From the IMG/VR virus record IMGVR_UViG_3300024323_000012, positions 1-44,503 of that record: 44,503 nucleotides of DNA; one strand, given 5' to 3'. The number at the start of each line of letters is the position of its first letter. The stretch's first letter is position 1. This DNA comes from a virus. This document shows, one piece after another, positions 31,650 through 39,262 of the stretch. The translations under genes and the position numbers were made by a program. The notes beneath the pieces were generated by a model. The model searched no databases. It saw only the letters and a program-made list of their open reading frames with translations, and was not told the origin of the DNA.

Positions 31650-31954
31650 TCCGCCTCCTCGTCGCGCTCTTCGTCAACCAGTTCGCCATCGCGCTGCGCA
31701 CGCATTCGGTTGGGCAGCTTCGGGGGAAGAGGACCTCGAGTGCTGCCAGCGCGGTGGCGGAGAAGAAGTCCCCTTCGCTGACCCCTCGCGATGTTGCCAA
31801 CCGACTTGGTATCTCCGTGCAGACGGTCATTCGTCACTACGACTCTGGCGCGCTCGTTGGTGTCGATCTAACCGCGTCAGCGGGGCGGCGGCGGCGCCTA
31901 CTGCGCTTCGATGACGAAGACGTCGCGCGCTTCGCCGCGGAGGCCGCGCGATGA
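31646..31954 (+). CDS. Excisionase-like HTH protein, early
   Basis: 102 residues from ATG at 31646. The C-terminal half is an HTH_17/excisionase-type domain: SLTPRDVANRLGISVQTVIR, then HYDSGALVG, then a basic wing RRRRLLRFDDEDVARF. It has the same element order as the late-strand protein at 28,276-28,635 (VARRLGVSASTV; DYFDSGELAG; RRRMLRFLDDDVERF), so the two are probably paralogues. The N-terminus is hydrophobic (MIRLLVALFVNQFAIAL) and may not fold with the HTH. Likely role: DNA binding at the switch or at transposition sites. Confidence 0.65.
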   Translation: MIRLLVALFVNQFAIALRTHSVGQLRGKRTSSAASAVAEKKSPSLTPRDVANRLGISVQTVIRHYDSGALVGVDLTASAGRRRRLLRFDDEDVARFAAEAAR

Positions 31955-32187
31955 GCGGCAACGTCGTCGTCGGCCGCGGAGTGATGGAGGCTCGGGCCGA
32001 ACAGATGCGCGAAGGCGGACGGCGCGGCGGCATCAACCGGCACGCGATTGTCCGGCGAGAACGAGCAGCGGCTCAGCTTTTCACCGGCGCGATCGTCGTG
32101 CTCGGCGATCACTCGGAATGCGATCCCACCTCTCCTTTGAGCCTTTGCAATGAATGTCTGCGGCTTTGGGCGGAGGCTGCGCGATGA
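31951..32187 (+). CDS. Small early protein, unknown
   Basis: 78 residues, ATGA overlap on both sides. The N-terminal half is Arg/Gly-rich (GGRRGGINRHAIVRRERAAA); the C-terminal half has CDPTSPLSLCNECLRLW with three Cys, perhaps a metal site. No family is recognised. Its place just before the transposase suggests a regulatory or accessory role. Confidence 0.6.
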   Translation: MSGNVVVGRGVMEARAEQMREGGRRGGINRHAIVRRERAAAQLFTGAIVVLGDHSECDPTSPLSLCNECLRLWAEAAR

Positions 32188-32462
32188 AAACCATCACCGT
32201 CGTTGGCTGCGGATGTGGTGAAGCTCATCCGGACCTCAGTTTTTACGAGTTCGCTCGCCCGTTCACGATCCGGGGACTCCACTACACCCACTGGTCGCAT
32301 TGCCCGACATCAGGCGAACCTCTCTGGATTTCAGTTGATGTCGAAGAGTGGCGGCCGGCACCACGCCAACGACGCTATCCAACAGCTCCACTGATTCCTC
32401 TCGCGTCTCTTCCGATTGACATGCAAGCCCGTTACGCCGCGCGCAAGAGAGGCCCACGATGA
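32184..32462 (+). CDS. Small early protein with C-x-C and CPTSGE motifs (paralogue 1)
   Basis: 92 residues from ATG at 32184. An N-terminal GCGCGEAHPDLSFYEFARPF is followed by HWSHCPTSGEPLWISVD; Cys and His positions suggest zinc binding. The same order of motifs occurs in the 66-residue protein at 32,647. Its C-terminus, SLPIDMQARYAARKRG, resembles HSLPSDAQARYLQGR in the N-terminal region of the transposase encoded next door. Function unknown. Confidence 0.6.
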   Translation: MKTITVVGCGCGEAHPDLSFYEFARPFTIRGLHYTHWSHCPTSGEPLWISVDVEEWRPAPRQRRYPTAPLIPLASLPIDMQARYAARKRGPR

Positions 32463-32650
32463 CCGAGGTCAGAGTGTTGTCGGCCGACCTAACGCAACGG
32501 CTCCTCGCTTCACTTAAGGACGCACATGACGCGCTACTCCTTCACGCGAGCGAGACCAGCAAGGACGCAATTCGCACCGATCTGAACGAACTGTTTAACG
32601 AGATCGCCACGCTCCCGACTTACACCCTGGCGATGAAGGGCGAGCTATGA
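32459..32650 (+). CDS. Small early helical protein
   Basis: 63 residues, ATGA overlaps with both neighbours. It is an acidic helical protein (LTQRLLASLKDAHDALLLHA) without motifs. It lies between the two paralogous CPTxGE proteins. Function unknown. Confidence 0.55.
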   Translation: MTEVRVLSADLTQRLLASLKDAHDALLLHASETSKDAIRTDLNELFNEIATLPTYTLAMKGEL

Positions 32651-32847
32651 CCGCGCGCCCCGATCGGATCGCGGTTGACGTCATCAACTGCGCGCGTTGC
32701 CAGGGGAAGCACGACGCCATCGAATTCATCCGCCGGGCGCGACCTCTCGAAATCGATGGCCGCCTCTTCCCGTGGTGGGCGGCCTGCCCGACAACCGGCG
32801 AAGTGATTAACCTCCGCACCGTCCAGACGGAGGTGGCCAGCTCGTGA
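32647..32847 (+). CDS. Small early protein with CxxC and CPTTGE motifs (paralogue 2)
   Basis: 66 residues from ATG at 32647. INCARCQGKHDAIEFIRRAR is followed by WWAACPTTGEVINLRT. Compared with the 32,184 product it shares the C..C/H start, the 'EF.R..RP..I.G' stretch, the 'W..CPT.GE' box and the spacing, so the two probably arose by duplication. A zinc-ribbon-like fold is likely. It ends in a GTGA overlap with the transposase gene. Confidence 0.6.
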   Translation: MTARPDRIAVDVINCARCQGKHDAIEFIRRARPLEIDGRLFPWWAACPTTGEVINLRTVQTEVASS

Positions 32848-35162
32848 CCGCCTTCCCTCCCATCGAGATCGATCCGCTTCCGGTGTCGGTCGTGGCGTCG
32901 CTGCTGGACGTTACGCCTAGATCCGTTCGCGAGCGCGCCCAACGCGGAACCTCGCTACGCATCGCCGCCCGGCAGACGATCGGATTCAACAGCGACGCCA
33001 TCCTCATCGACTTCCATTCACTCCCATCCGACGCACAAGCACGCTACCTTCAAGGCCGCTCGGACATCGTCGCCTCGATCACCGCGCAGGCAACACAGGA
33101 GAAGCGGCAAGAGCGTTTCGCACGTGCTGATGAACGTGTACGGGCCCGGGCGCTGGCACGCGAGACGGCCGTCATTGCCTGGCGTGCCTTCCTTGCCGGC
33201 GGACGCCGATCGGAGAGCCAGCAGCAGGGATTCGTCGACGGCAACCGCGAGACGTTCCGTGTGGCCGAGCCGGGCGGCGGCGATCACGCGCTGCCGATCT
33301 CGGTACGCTCTCTCAAACGCTGGACGTCCGCGTACAAAGAGCAGGGGCGTGACGGGCTAGTCGACAGCCGCGACGGCTCGCATCTGCGCGGCCGCGTGAG
33401 CTTCGCCGAGGACGTCCGGCTGCGCGCGGAGGCGCTCTATCTGCGTTACCCGCGGCGCACCATCGCGCAGTGCTACCGCCTGCTGACGAAGGAAGCGAAA
33501 GCGCACGGCTGGAAGCTGCCGCACTACAAAGCCATCTACAACTACCTCTCCGGACTGGCGCCGGCGCTTGTGCAGCTTTACCGCTACCCGGAGAAACGCC
33601 ACAAGCAAATCCGCCCCTTCGTCATCGGCGACTACGAGTCGCTGCAGGCGATGGAGATGATCGAGAGCGATCACCACCAATGCGACGTAGCGGTGAACTG
33701 TGAGTCTCCGTTCTGCGAGATCTCGCATTACCCGTGGATCACGATCTGGTACGACCTCCGCTCGCGCAAAGTCCTCGACATCGAGTTGTACGTCGATCCT
33801 CCGAACAGCCGCCACATCCTCGAAGGGTTGTGCCGGGTCTGGATGAAGCACGGGCTGAATCGTTATGGACACGTCGACAACGGCGCCGACTTCATCAAGG
33901 CGCTCGGTAAGTGGGGCTGGAAACACTACGAGGTCGGCCGCCGCAGCGCGAAGCTGCAGGAGTGCGCCGGGTTCGATCCCGAGTCGATGAATCGTGTCGT
34001 CGGTCCATTCGGCACGGAGATGATTTTCTCGATTCCTGGTGAGCCCCAAGGAAAGCCGGTCGAGCGCTTCTTCGGCACTCTGGCCGTACAGGCCTACCGA
34101 GAGTTCGAGTCGTTCCGCGGAGCTCTGGGCGAGCGCAGCGACCGTGCCGAGTACTTGCGTAAGCATCCCGCCGAGCTGCCGACGCTGACCGAGTTCCGCG
34201 CCGCGCTCGAGCGCACGATCGAGGAGTACAACGCGCGTCCGCACCGCGGCGCCGGCATGGACGGGCGATCGCCGAACGAAGTGTTCGAAGACCCGGCCAT
34301 CCGCATGCCGCGGCAGGATCCGGATCCCGCCGCCCTGGCCGTGGCGTTCTGGCATGAGAAGGTCGGCGCGCAGGTCGGACGTAACGGCATCCTGTTTCAC
34401 AAGCGCACCTATCGCCTGCCGGCGGACAAACACGCCACGTACCTCCTGCAGAAAGTCGTCATCCGTTACCACGAGGCCAAGCCCGAGATCATCGTGGTCG
34501 GCGATGCCATGGGGCGCTTCATCGGCGTGGCCGAGGATGTGAGTGTCACCGCGGCGGCTCCGAAGGGACGATCGCCGAAGGTCGCGTCCGCGATCGCCGG
34601 CCGCAATCATTTCTGGCACGAAGTGAGAGGCGCGCTGGAGGCGATGCATCCGAAGATGCGTGGCCGCATCAAAGACGTGGACGCCGAGGAGTATCAGCGC
34701 CTCGTGGCGATGCGCGAGGAGGCTGAGGCCGTGCCGCAGATCGCCGCGGCCTCCGGCGCCGAGGGGGGTGTGGTCACCGTCGTCGACCGGCACCTCTCGC
34801 CCCTTGCCAGGCAAATCGCTGAAGCGGAAGCGCACCTGGCCAACCCATACGGTCTCTCTGCTGCCGACCTGGTACTCGCCAGCGACCCATCCTCTGCACC
34901 CATCCCCATTGAAGCCCTCCGTGAGCGATTTGGACCTATGAGCTACCTGCCCGGCGGCAGCGGAGAGACCGAAGAGGACCAGCGCGCGGTAACCGAGGAG
35001 CTGAGCGCGGCCGCGCTGCGCGAGCTCAAGCGGGAGCGCGACGACGCAGGGATGTGTGTGTACGACCTCGACTGTCCGGACATGGGAGAGATCGCGCTTC
35101 CGGACGATCACAAAAGCCAGATGTGCAGGAAGCACTACGAACGAGTTTTCGGAACGAGCTGA
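32844..35162 (+). CDS. A: MuA-type DDE transposase
   Basis: 772 residues from GTG at 32844. Domain order: an N-terminal winged-helix (SVVASLLDVTPRSVRERAQR, ~10-75); HTH segments for end binding (SVRSLKRWTSAYKEQGRDGL; 'TIAQCYRLLTKEAKAHGWKL'); and the RNase H-like catalytic core with D276 (MIESDHHQCDV), D345 (GHVDNGADF) and E407 (GKPVERFFGTL), spaced as in Mu (D269, D336, E392). A beta-barrel and a helical region follow. The end carries a zinc-knuckle-like CVYDLDC...MCRKHYER, which Mu lacks. It joins phage ends to target DNA for integration and replicative transposition. The clustered overlapping early genes suggest co-translation. Confidence 0.95.
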   Translation: MTAFPPIEIDPLPVSVVASLLDVTPRSVRERAQRGTSLRIAARQTIGFNSDAILIDFHSLPSDAQARYLQGRSDIVASITAQATQEKRQERFARADERVRARALARETAVIAWRAFLAGGRRSESQQQGFVDGNRETFRVAEPGGGDHALPISVRSLKRWTSAYKEQGRDGLVDSRDGSHLRGRVSFAEDVRLRAEALYLRYPRRTIAQCYRLLTKEAKAHGWKLPHYKAIYNYLSGLAPALVQLYRYPEKRHKQIRPFVIGDYESLQAMEMIESDHHQCDVAVNCESPFCEISHYPWITIWYDLRSRKVLDIELYVDPPNSRHILEGLCRVWMKHGLNRYGHVDNGADFIKALGKWGWKHYEVGRRSAKLQECAGFDPESMNRVVGPFGTEMIFSIPGEPQGKPVERFFGTLAVQAYREFESFRGALGERSDRAEYLRKHPAELPTLTEFRAALERTIEEYNARPHRGAGMDGRSPNEVFEDPAIRMPRQDPDPAALAVAFWHEKVGAQVGRNGILFHKRTYRLPADKHATYLLQKVVIRYHEAKPEIIVVGDAMGRFIGVAEDVSVTAAAPKGRSPKVASAIAGRNHFWHEVRGALEAMHPKMRGRIKDVDAEEYQRLVAMREEAEAVPQIAAASGAEGGVVTVVDRHLSPLARQIAEAEAHLANPYGLSAADLVLASDPSSAPIPIEALRERFGPMSYLPGGSGETEEDQRAVTEELSAAALRELKRERDDAGMCVYDLDCPDMGEIALPDDHKSQMCRKHYERVFGTS

Positions 35163-35195
35163 GGCTCGCTTCGGCAAGTGAAAGGAGAGCATTCA

Positions 35196-36206
35196 ATGTC
35201 GTCAGCCCTCGCAGAAGTAAAAAGTCCCACGACGGGGCCAACCGCCGTGGGAGCGCTGGATACGGCGTTCATCGAAGAAGCGCGCCGCAACCTTCAACAG
35301 CACAAGGATAAACGAGAACTGTCGGAAACGGATCTGGCGGCTCGGATTTCCAAGTGCACCAACGTGCAGTGGAGTGGAAGCGCGGTGGGCGGGTTTCTGC
35401 GCTCGAAGTACGGTGCGGATGAGAGCTCGCTCGCACGCTGTGCCGCTGCGTATCTCGAAGTCGAGGACCAGCGCCTTTCCGTGGGCGGCGAGCTCGCCTA
35501 CGTGCGGACGACGGTCGCGCGCGACATCGAGCGGGCCGTGATGATCGCCGAGAAGCTGCGCATGATCGCGATCATCTCGACGAGTGCGGGATGCGGCAAG
35601 AGCCGGATCATCGCGGAGCTCCGCTCGCAGCGAAACTCGATCGGCATCTCCTGCAGCGACGACCTCAACACGCGCTGGGCCCTTGCCGCCGAACTGCTCT
35701 ACAAGCTGACCCGCGACGACCGCCGCGGGCGATCGTCATCACTGGCCCGCCGGCGCATCGAGGAGATGCTCATCCGCAACGGCCATCCGACGATCTTCGT
35801 CGACGAGGCGCAGAAGATCGGAATCGCCTGCGTCGACTATCTCCGGCAGATCGCCGATCAGTCACGTTGCCCTCTCATCATCTTCGGTAACGAGCAGGTC
35901 TACGAGCAGAGCGGCGGCAACGCGGCCGCCCACGCCCAGTACAGCTCGCGCGTCGTTGCCAGGGTGCACATCAGCATTGCTGACCTCAAGCGTTCGGACC
36001 TCCGCCTGGTCGCCCAACAACTCTGCTCGAAGACGACGGTCGATCTGTGGATCGACATCGTCGAGGCGGCGGCGAAACAGGAAGGCGGGTTCCGCACGGT
36101 GAAAGCGATCATCGAAGTGGCGAAGATCCTCTTCGACACCGTCGAGCCGACGCGCACGCAGATCATCCACGCAATTCAGTTCGTGAAGGGCGGGGCGTTC
36201 CAATGA
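35196..36206 (+). CDS. B: MuB-type AAA+ target-capture ATPase
   Basis: 336 residues from ATG at 35196, with AAAGGAGAG 6 bases upstream; an upstream GTG (35178) lacks a site. An N-terminal HTH (~25-75, 'LAARISKCTNVQWSGSAVGG') is followed by the ATPase: Walker A TSAGCGKS (K135), Walker B IFVDEAQK (D203) and the C-terminal DNA-binding helices. It binds target DNA, gives target immunity and activates MuA. It lies 33 bases after the transposase. Confidence 0.93.
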   Translation: MSSALAEVKSPTTGPTAVGALDTAFIEEARRNLQQHKDKRELSETDLAARISKCTNVQWSGSAVGGFLRSKYGADESSLARCAAAYLEVEDQRLSVGGELAYVRTTVARDIERAVMIAEKLRMIAIISTSAGCGKSRIIAELRSQRNSIGISCSDDLNTRWALAAELLYKLTRDDRRGRSSSLARRRIEEMLIRNGHPTIFVDEAQKIGIACVDYLRQIADQSRCPLIIFGNEQVYEQSGGNAAAHAQYSSRVVARVHISIADLKRSDLRLVAQQLCSKTTVDLWIDIVEAAAKQEGGFRTVKAIIEVAKILFDTVEPTRTQIIHAIQFVKGGAFQ

Positions 36207-36448
36207 ACCGCGCCGCTAAGTTCGACCCGCAGAGCGTGCGCTCGATCGAGATCGTGATCAGCGGCACGGATCACATGCCGGAGTCGATGACGGCCGTCCA
36301 TGCGTCGGGCGAGCGCTTCGAGGCGGGATCGATCGCCATCAACACGGTCTTCCATGAGGGCGTGGGCGATGTGTTCTGCGCCACCGGCGACTTCGGCAAT
36401 CCGAAGATGAAGGTGGCGGTGCTGGTAGCGAAGGAGGTGATGGGATGA
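36203..36448 (+). CDS. Small early protein, unknown
   Basis: 81 residues, ATGA overlaps on both sides. Predicted beta-rich (RSIEIVISGTDHMPESMTAV; KMKVAVLVAKEVMG) with one Cys. No family is recognised. It is co-transcribed with MuB. Confidence 0.6.
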   Translation: MNRAAKFDPQSVRSIEIVISGTDHMPESMTAVHASGERFEAGSIAINTVFHEGVGDVFCATGDFGNPKMKVAVLVAKEVMG

Positions 36449-37161
36449 AACTTCTCTCCCTCGTCGGCCTCGCTACCGCGGAAGAAGTGACGACGTTGCG
36501 CGCGCAGCTCGCGAAGCAGGTCGAGGCGAACACGAAGCTGGCGATCGCCATCGACCAGCAGCGCACAGTGATCGCGGATCAGGCGCGGCGGCTGGCCGAT
36601 GCCGCCGACGAGATCGACGCCGGCGAGAACCGCAGGTCGCGGATGCAGGCCGAGCTCGATCGCGTCCATCTCGAACATCAGGAGCTGGTGTTGAGCTTCG
36701 ACGAGGCGAATCGTCTGATTCAGCGCCTGCAGAGCGAGCGACCGCAGATGCGACTGGTGCGCAATGAGAAGCCTCTCGCCGGCGAGCGCGACGAGGAGAG
36801 CGCACCGTCCACGGATGACGTGATCGTCCCGGAGCACAAGGTGGAGATGTCGGCTCGGGTGGTGGTCATCGCGTTCGAAGGCCGTGTCCACTGGACTCTG
36901 AGCGCGAACGATCACCTGTTCAAGGTGCCGGTACACGACAAGGATTTCCTCGCCCGCGTGCATGCCGGCGCGCAGCTCTTCGGTCACGGATCGGTCATCC
37001 GCGCCGAGTTCCTCGAGACCACGTATCGCCGCTCGGCCGACGAGCGCGGCGAGCCCTACACGGAGCGGACGCTCGAGCACGTGATCGAGGTGATCCCGCC
37101 GCCATCAACAACCAACACACAACTTGAACTTGCCGGCACGCCGGAAGGAGCTACAGCATGA
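36445..37161 (+). CDS. Coiled-coil early protein, unknown
   Basis: 238 residues. The first ~100 form a long charged helix, likely a coiled coil (EEVTTLRAQLAKQVEANTKL; DRVHLEHQELVLSFDEANRL). The second half is a globular domain (ARVVVIAFEGRVHWTLSAND; HDKDFLARVHAGAQLFGHGS). It ends in an ATGA overlap with an exported protein gene. No family is recognised. Confidence 0.6.
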   Translation: MKLLSLVGLATAEEVTTLRAQLAKQVEANTKLAIAIDQQRTVIADQARRLADAADEIDAGENRRSRMQAELDRVHLEHQELVLSFDEANRLIQRLQSERPQMRLVRNEKPLAGERDEESAPSTDDVIVPEHKVEMSARVVVIAFEGRVHWTLSANDHLFKVPVHDKDFLARVHAGAQLFGHGSVIRAEFLETTYRRSADERGEPYTERTLEHVIEVIPPPSTTNTQLELAGTPEGATA

Positions 37162-37661
37162 AGAGAGCAATCGTCATCCTCTTGGCCGCGATCGCGGCTA
37201 TCAGCGCAACCAACGCGCACGCGCAACTCTGCGCCGTCCCTTACGAGTTTTGTCAGCTCGGATGTCCTGACATCGGCTCCTACTCGATCGCCTCGTTCGG
37301 CTCAATGGCGGAGGCCGCGGCGTTCATCGGCACGCTCAACGGCGTGCAACAGGAAACGGTGCGGATCACGGTCTTCCCGGCCTACTCCGCGCACATCGTG
37401 GTCGCCTACCGCGTGCTGGCGACGGAGAGGCCTCACGACACCGCTCCGATCGGCCTGAGCTGCTCGACGAGCCTCGCCGTGATGCGCGGCTACGTTTCGA
37501 TCGAGACGGCTGAGGTGGAGATAAATCAGCTCCCTCTCGCGCAGCGTGCCTCGGCCGCGATCGTGGCCGCGACTGCCGTTCCGAACGACCCCAACACACG
37601 CGCACTGCTGATTTTCCGAACCGTGGACACGACCGTCGCGGGCGATCAGGGAAGGAGGTAA
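37158..37661 (+). CDS. Exported Cys-containing early protein
   Basis: 167 residues. The signal peptide MKRAIVILLAAIAAISATNA ends near AHA-Q. The mature part has four Cys (LCAVPYEFCQLGCPD; GLSCSTS) that could pair in the periplasm, and a beta-rich body. An exported product in the early operon next to MuB and Gam is unusual; superinfection exclusion or envelope modification soon after infection is a reasonable guess only. Confidence 0.6.
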   Translation: MKRAIVILLAAIAAISATNAHAQLCAVPYEFCQLGCPDIGSYSIASFGSMAEAAAFIGTLNGVQQETVRITVFPAYSAHIVVAYRVLATERPHDTAPIGLSCSTSLAVMRGYVSIETAEVEINQLPLAQRASAAIVAATAVPNDPNTRALLIFRTVDTTVAGDQGRR

Positions 37662-37664
37662 CCA

Positions 37665-37940
37665 ATGGCACCCATGGCAATCACGGATTTTACGAACAGC
37701 GAGCGGAGAACGCTGGCGATCGTGGCGCTGGCTCTCGATGAACTTGCGCCGGAAAAGCTGGAAGCAGCGATGCGTCTCCTGGCGGCCTCTCGCGACCTCG
37801 ACGACCCGTCGATGGACGTCCTGGGCGGTGCGCTCGAAGTGCTGGGCCATGAGCCGCGTACTCACGAGCTGCTCGCGTATCTCTGCGACGAGAGGCCGCT
37901 GGTCGATCTCCAGAGCGAGATCTGGCGCGCGCTGTTCTAA
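37665..37940 (+). CDS. Small helical early protein
   Basis: 91 residues from ATG at 37665 with GGAAGGAGG 6-7 bases upstream, one of the strongest sites in the operon. All-helical and acidic (AIVALALDELAPEKLEAAMR; HEPRTHELLAYLCDERPLVD). No recognised family. It ends just before a structured non-coding spacer. Confidence 0.6.
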   Translation: MAPMAITDFTNSERRTLAIVALALDELAPEKLEAAMRLLAASRDLDDPSMDVLGGALEVLGHEPRTHELLAYLCDERPLVDLQSEIWRALF

Positions 37941-37950
37941 ACGCCTGTGC

Positions 37951-38080
37951 CTGCGCCGCGGCCCGTTCGTCGCGGCGCAGAACAGAGGCGGTTGTCTGCG
38001 CTGTGCTGCGGCGGTTGGGAGGGGCGGCGGGGGGATGCGTGGGAGCAAGCGGGCCACGCAGCACAGCGGAGGCAATTGCC
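37951..38080 (+). ncRNA. Structured spacer before gam (two strong stem-loops)
   Basis: In the 161-base gap 37,941-38,101, CTGCGCCGCG (37951-37960) pairs perfectly with CGCGGCGCAG (37971-37980), and CGCTGTGCTGCG (37999-38010) pairs perfectly with CGCAGCACAGCG (38057-38068). A palindrome GGCAATTGCC (38071-38080) follows, just before the gam ribosome site (GGGAGGGG). Neither stem has a T-tract. It may act as an attenuator, processing site or small RNA. Confidence 0.4.
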
Positions 38081-38101
38081 GCCAGTGAAAGGGAGGGGAC
38101 G

Positions 38102-38638
38102 ATGTCAGCGAAGAAGAAGGCAACACCAGCAACGCCGGCGACGCCGGTAATCAAGATCGCGAACTGCGACGAGGCGGACCGGAAAGGGTTGGAGCTCGGC
38201 CGGGCGCGTCTCGAGCGCGAGGCGCTGCAGAACGAGATCAGCCAGGAGAAGACGGCGATAGACCATAAATTCGCCGCGCGCATCGAGGCACTGGCGAAGA
38301 CCGAGCTCGAGCTGCAACTCGCACTCGACGCGTTCGCCGCGAAGCACGAGAAGGCCGAGAGCCTCAACTACATCGACATCGTGAGCTCCGGTGGAGGCTT
38401 GGCCGTCATCTTCGAGGACGAAGCCGACGTCATCAAGCGGCTGAAACGCTCGGACGTTTGGAAGCACCTCGTGAAAGCGACGGAGTCTGTCTCCAAGCGG
38501 GACCTGGCGAAGATCCCCGCGAAGCTGCACAAGCGGTTCGGCTTCACCTATGGGCCAACCAACGTGACGTACAGCGTCAAGCCAAAGCTCGACCAGGTGC
38601 GCATCTACGCCGAACGCCATCCCACCGCGAAGAGGTAA
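38102..38638 (+). CDS. gam: Gam-like host-nuclease inhibitor (DNA end protection)
   Basis: 178 residues from ATG at 38102 with GGGAGGGG upstream. The Gam pattern is visible: a long N-terminal helix (GRARLEREALQNEISQEKTA, KFAARIEALAKTELELQLAL), then the strand region VSSGGGLAVIFEDEADVIKR and the C-terminal LAKIPAKLHKRFGFTYG. Length matches Mu Gam (174). Mu Gam binds DNA ends as a Ku-like dimer and blocks exonucleases. The usual 'GKTV.F..G' strand is modified here. Confidence 0.8.
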   Translation: MSAKKKATPATPATPVIKIANCDEADRKGLELGRARLEREALQNEISQEKTAIDHKFAARIEALAKTELELQLALDAFAAKHEKAESLNYIDIVSSGGGLAVIFEDEADVIKRLKRSDVWKHLVKATESVSKRDLAKIPAKLHKRFGFTYGPTNVTYSVKPKLDQVRIYAERHPTAKR

Positions 38639-38642
38639 CCCC

Positions 38643-39053
38643 GTGAATCAGCTCATCCGACGTCTCATCGACGTGTATCTCGTTCAACCACTCGCCACCG
38701 CAGTCACACAACACCTTGAAGGAGGACAACAAAAAGTCATGGACGCACTCGACAAGATCAAACAGCAACTCGACGGCGTAAACGCCGCCCTGACCGAGGC
38801 AAAGATCCGCGCGGCCAAGCTCGTCTCCCGCTTCGACGATCTGCAAAAACAGATCGCCGGACACCCGTCGATCGAGGACGACCCGCGCCTGGCCGCGATC
38901 CTGGCGGAAGCCACCGACATGAGCGCCGCCGCGGCCGCGATCGTTCCCGATACGCCGCCGGCTGAGCCAGCACCGGCGACCGCAGCGGCCGTCACCGACG
39001 CGCCGCCGCCTGACCCGAACAGCGACGAGTTCAAGGCCGGGAAGGACACGTAG
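38643..39053 (+). CDS. Coiled-coil early protein with Ala/Pro tail
   Basis: 136 residues from GTG at 38643, 4 bases after gam. A helical N-terminus (NQLIRRLIDVYLVQPLATAV) and coiled coil (MDALDKIKQQLDGVNAALTE) are followed by an Ala/Pro-rich low-complexity end (PAPATAAAVTDAPPPDPNSD). The start region and coupling to gam suggest joint expression. Unknown function. Confidence 0.6.
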   Translation: MNQLIRRLIDVYLVQPLATAVTQHLEGGQQKVMDALDKIKQQLDGVNAALTEAKIRAAKLVSRFDDLQKQIAGHPSIEDDPRLAAILAEATDMSAAAAAIVPDTPPAEPAPATAAAVTDAPPPDPNSDEFKAGKDT

Positions 39054-39061
39054 TCAACCTC

Positions 39062-39084
39062 TCCGGCCGTTCATGCCGGCCGGA
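39062..39084 (+). terminator. Perfect 8-bp hairpin after the gam segment
   Basis: TCCGGCCG (39062-39069) pairs with CGGCCGGA (39077-39084) around a 7-base loop, 8 bases after a stop codon. There is no T-tract, so termination would be weak or factor-dependent. Confidence 0.4.
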
Positions 39085-39155
39085 TTGCTCCAAACACGTT
39101 CGATGAGCCCACGCAGTAGCAACAGAGGAGGTTCGATGAAGACATAGATGCGAAA

Positions 39156-39234
39156 TCCCGGTGCCTGCCGCCCATCACACCAGCAGAGATGCTGCTCTTG
39201 TTCGAAGCCAAGTAACCCGCGGGTGGCACCGGGA
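39156..39234 (+). ncRNA. Candidate structured RNA element in the early operon
   Basis: The 209-base gap 39,054-39,262 interrupts an otherwise tightly packed operon. TCCCGGTGCC (39156-39165) pairs perfectly with GGCACCGGGA (39225-39234), enclosing an inner stem AGCAG/CTGCT (39182-39186/39192-39196). Just upstream, AGAGGAGG is followed by a 3-codon frame ATG AAG ACA TAG (39136-39147), reminiscent of a leader peptide. Riboregulator, attenuator or small RNA are possible. Confidence 0.4.
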
Positions 39235-39262
39235 ATCGTTCGGAGGTGGTGCTCCGAGCCTG

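Noticed and set aside
33357-35192. 611-codon open frame on the minus strand opposite the transposase
   Set aside because: Antisense shadow of a GC-rich gene; no ribosome site, no recognisable motif, and the sense strand has all MuA catalytic residues.
39195-39215. tRNA-like GTTCGAAGCC motif
   Set aside because: The surrounding sequence does not give a 7-bp acceptor, D-arm and anticodon arm at tRNA spacing; the 10-bp stem is too long and too far apart.
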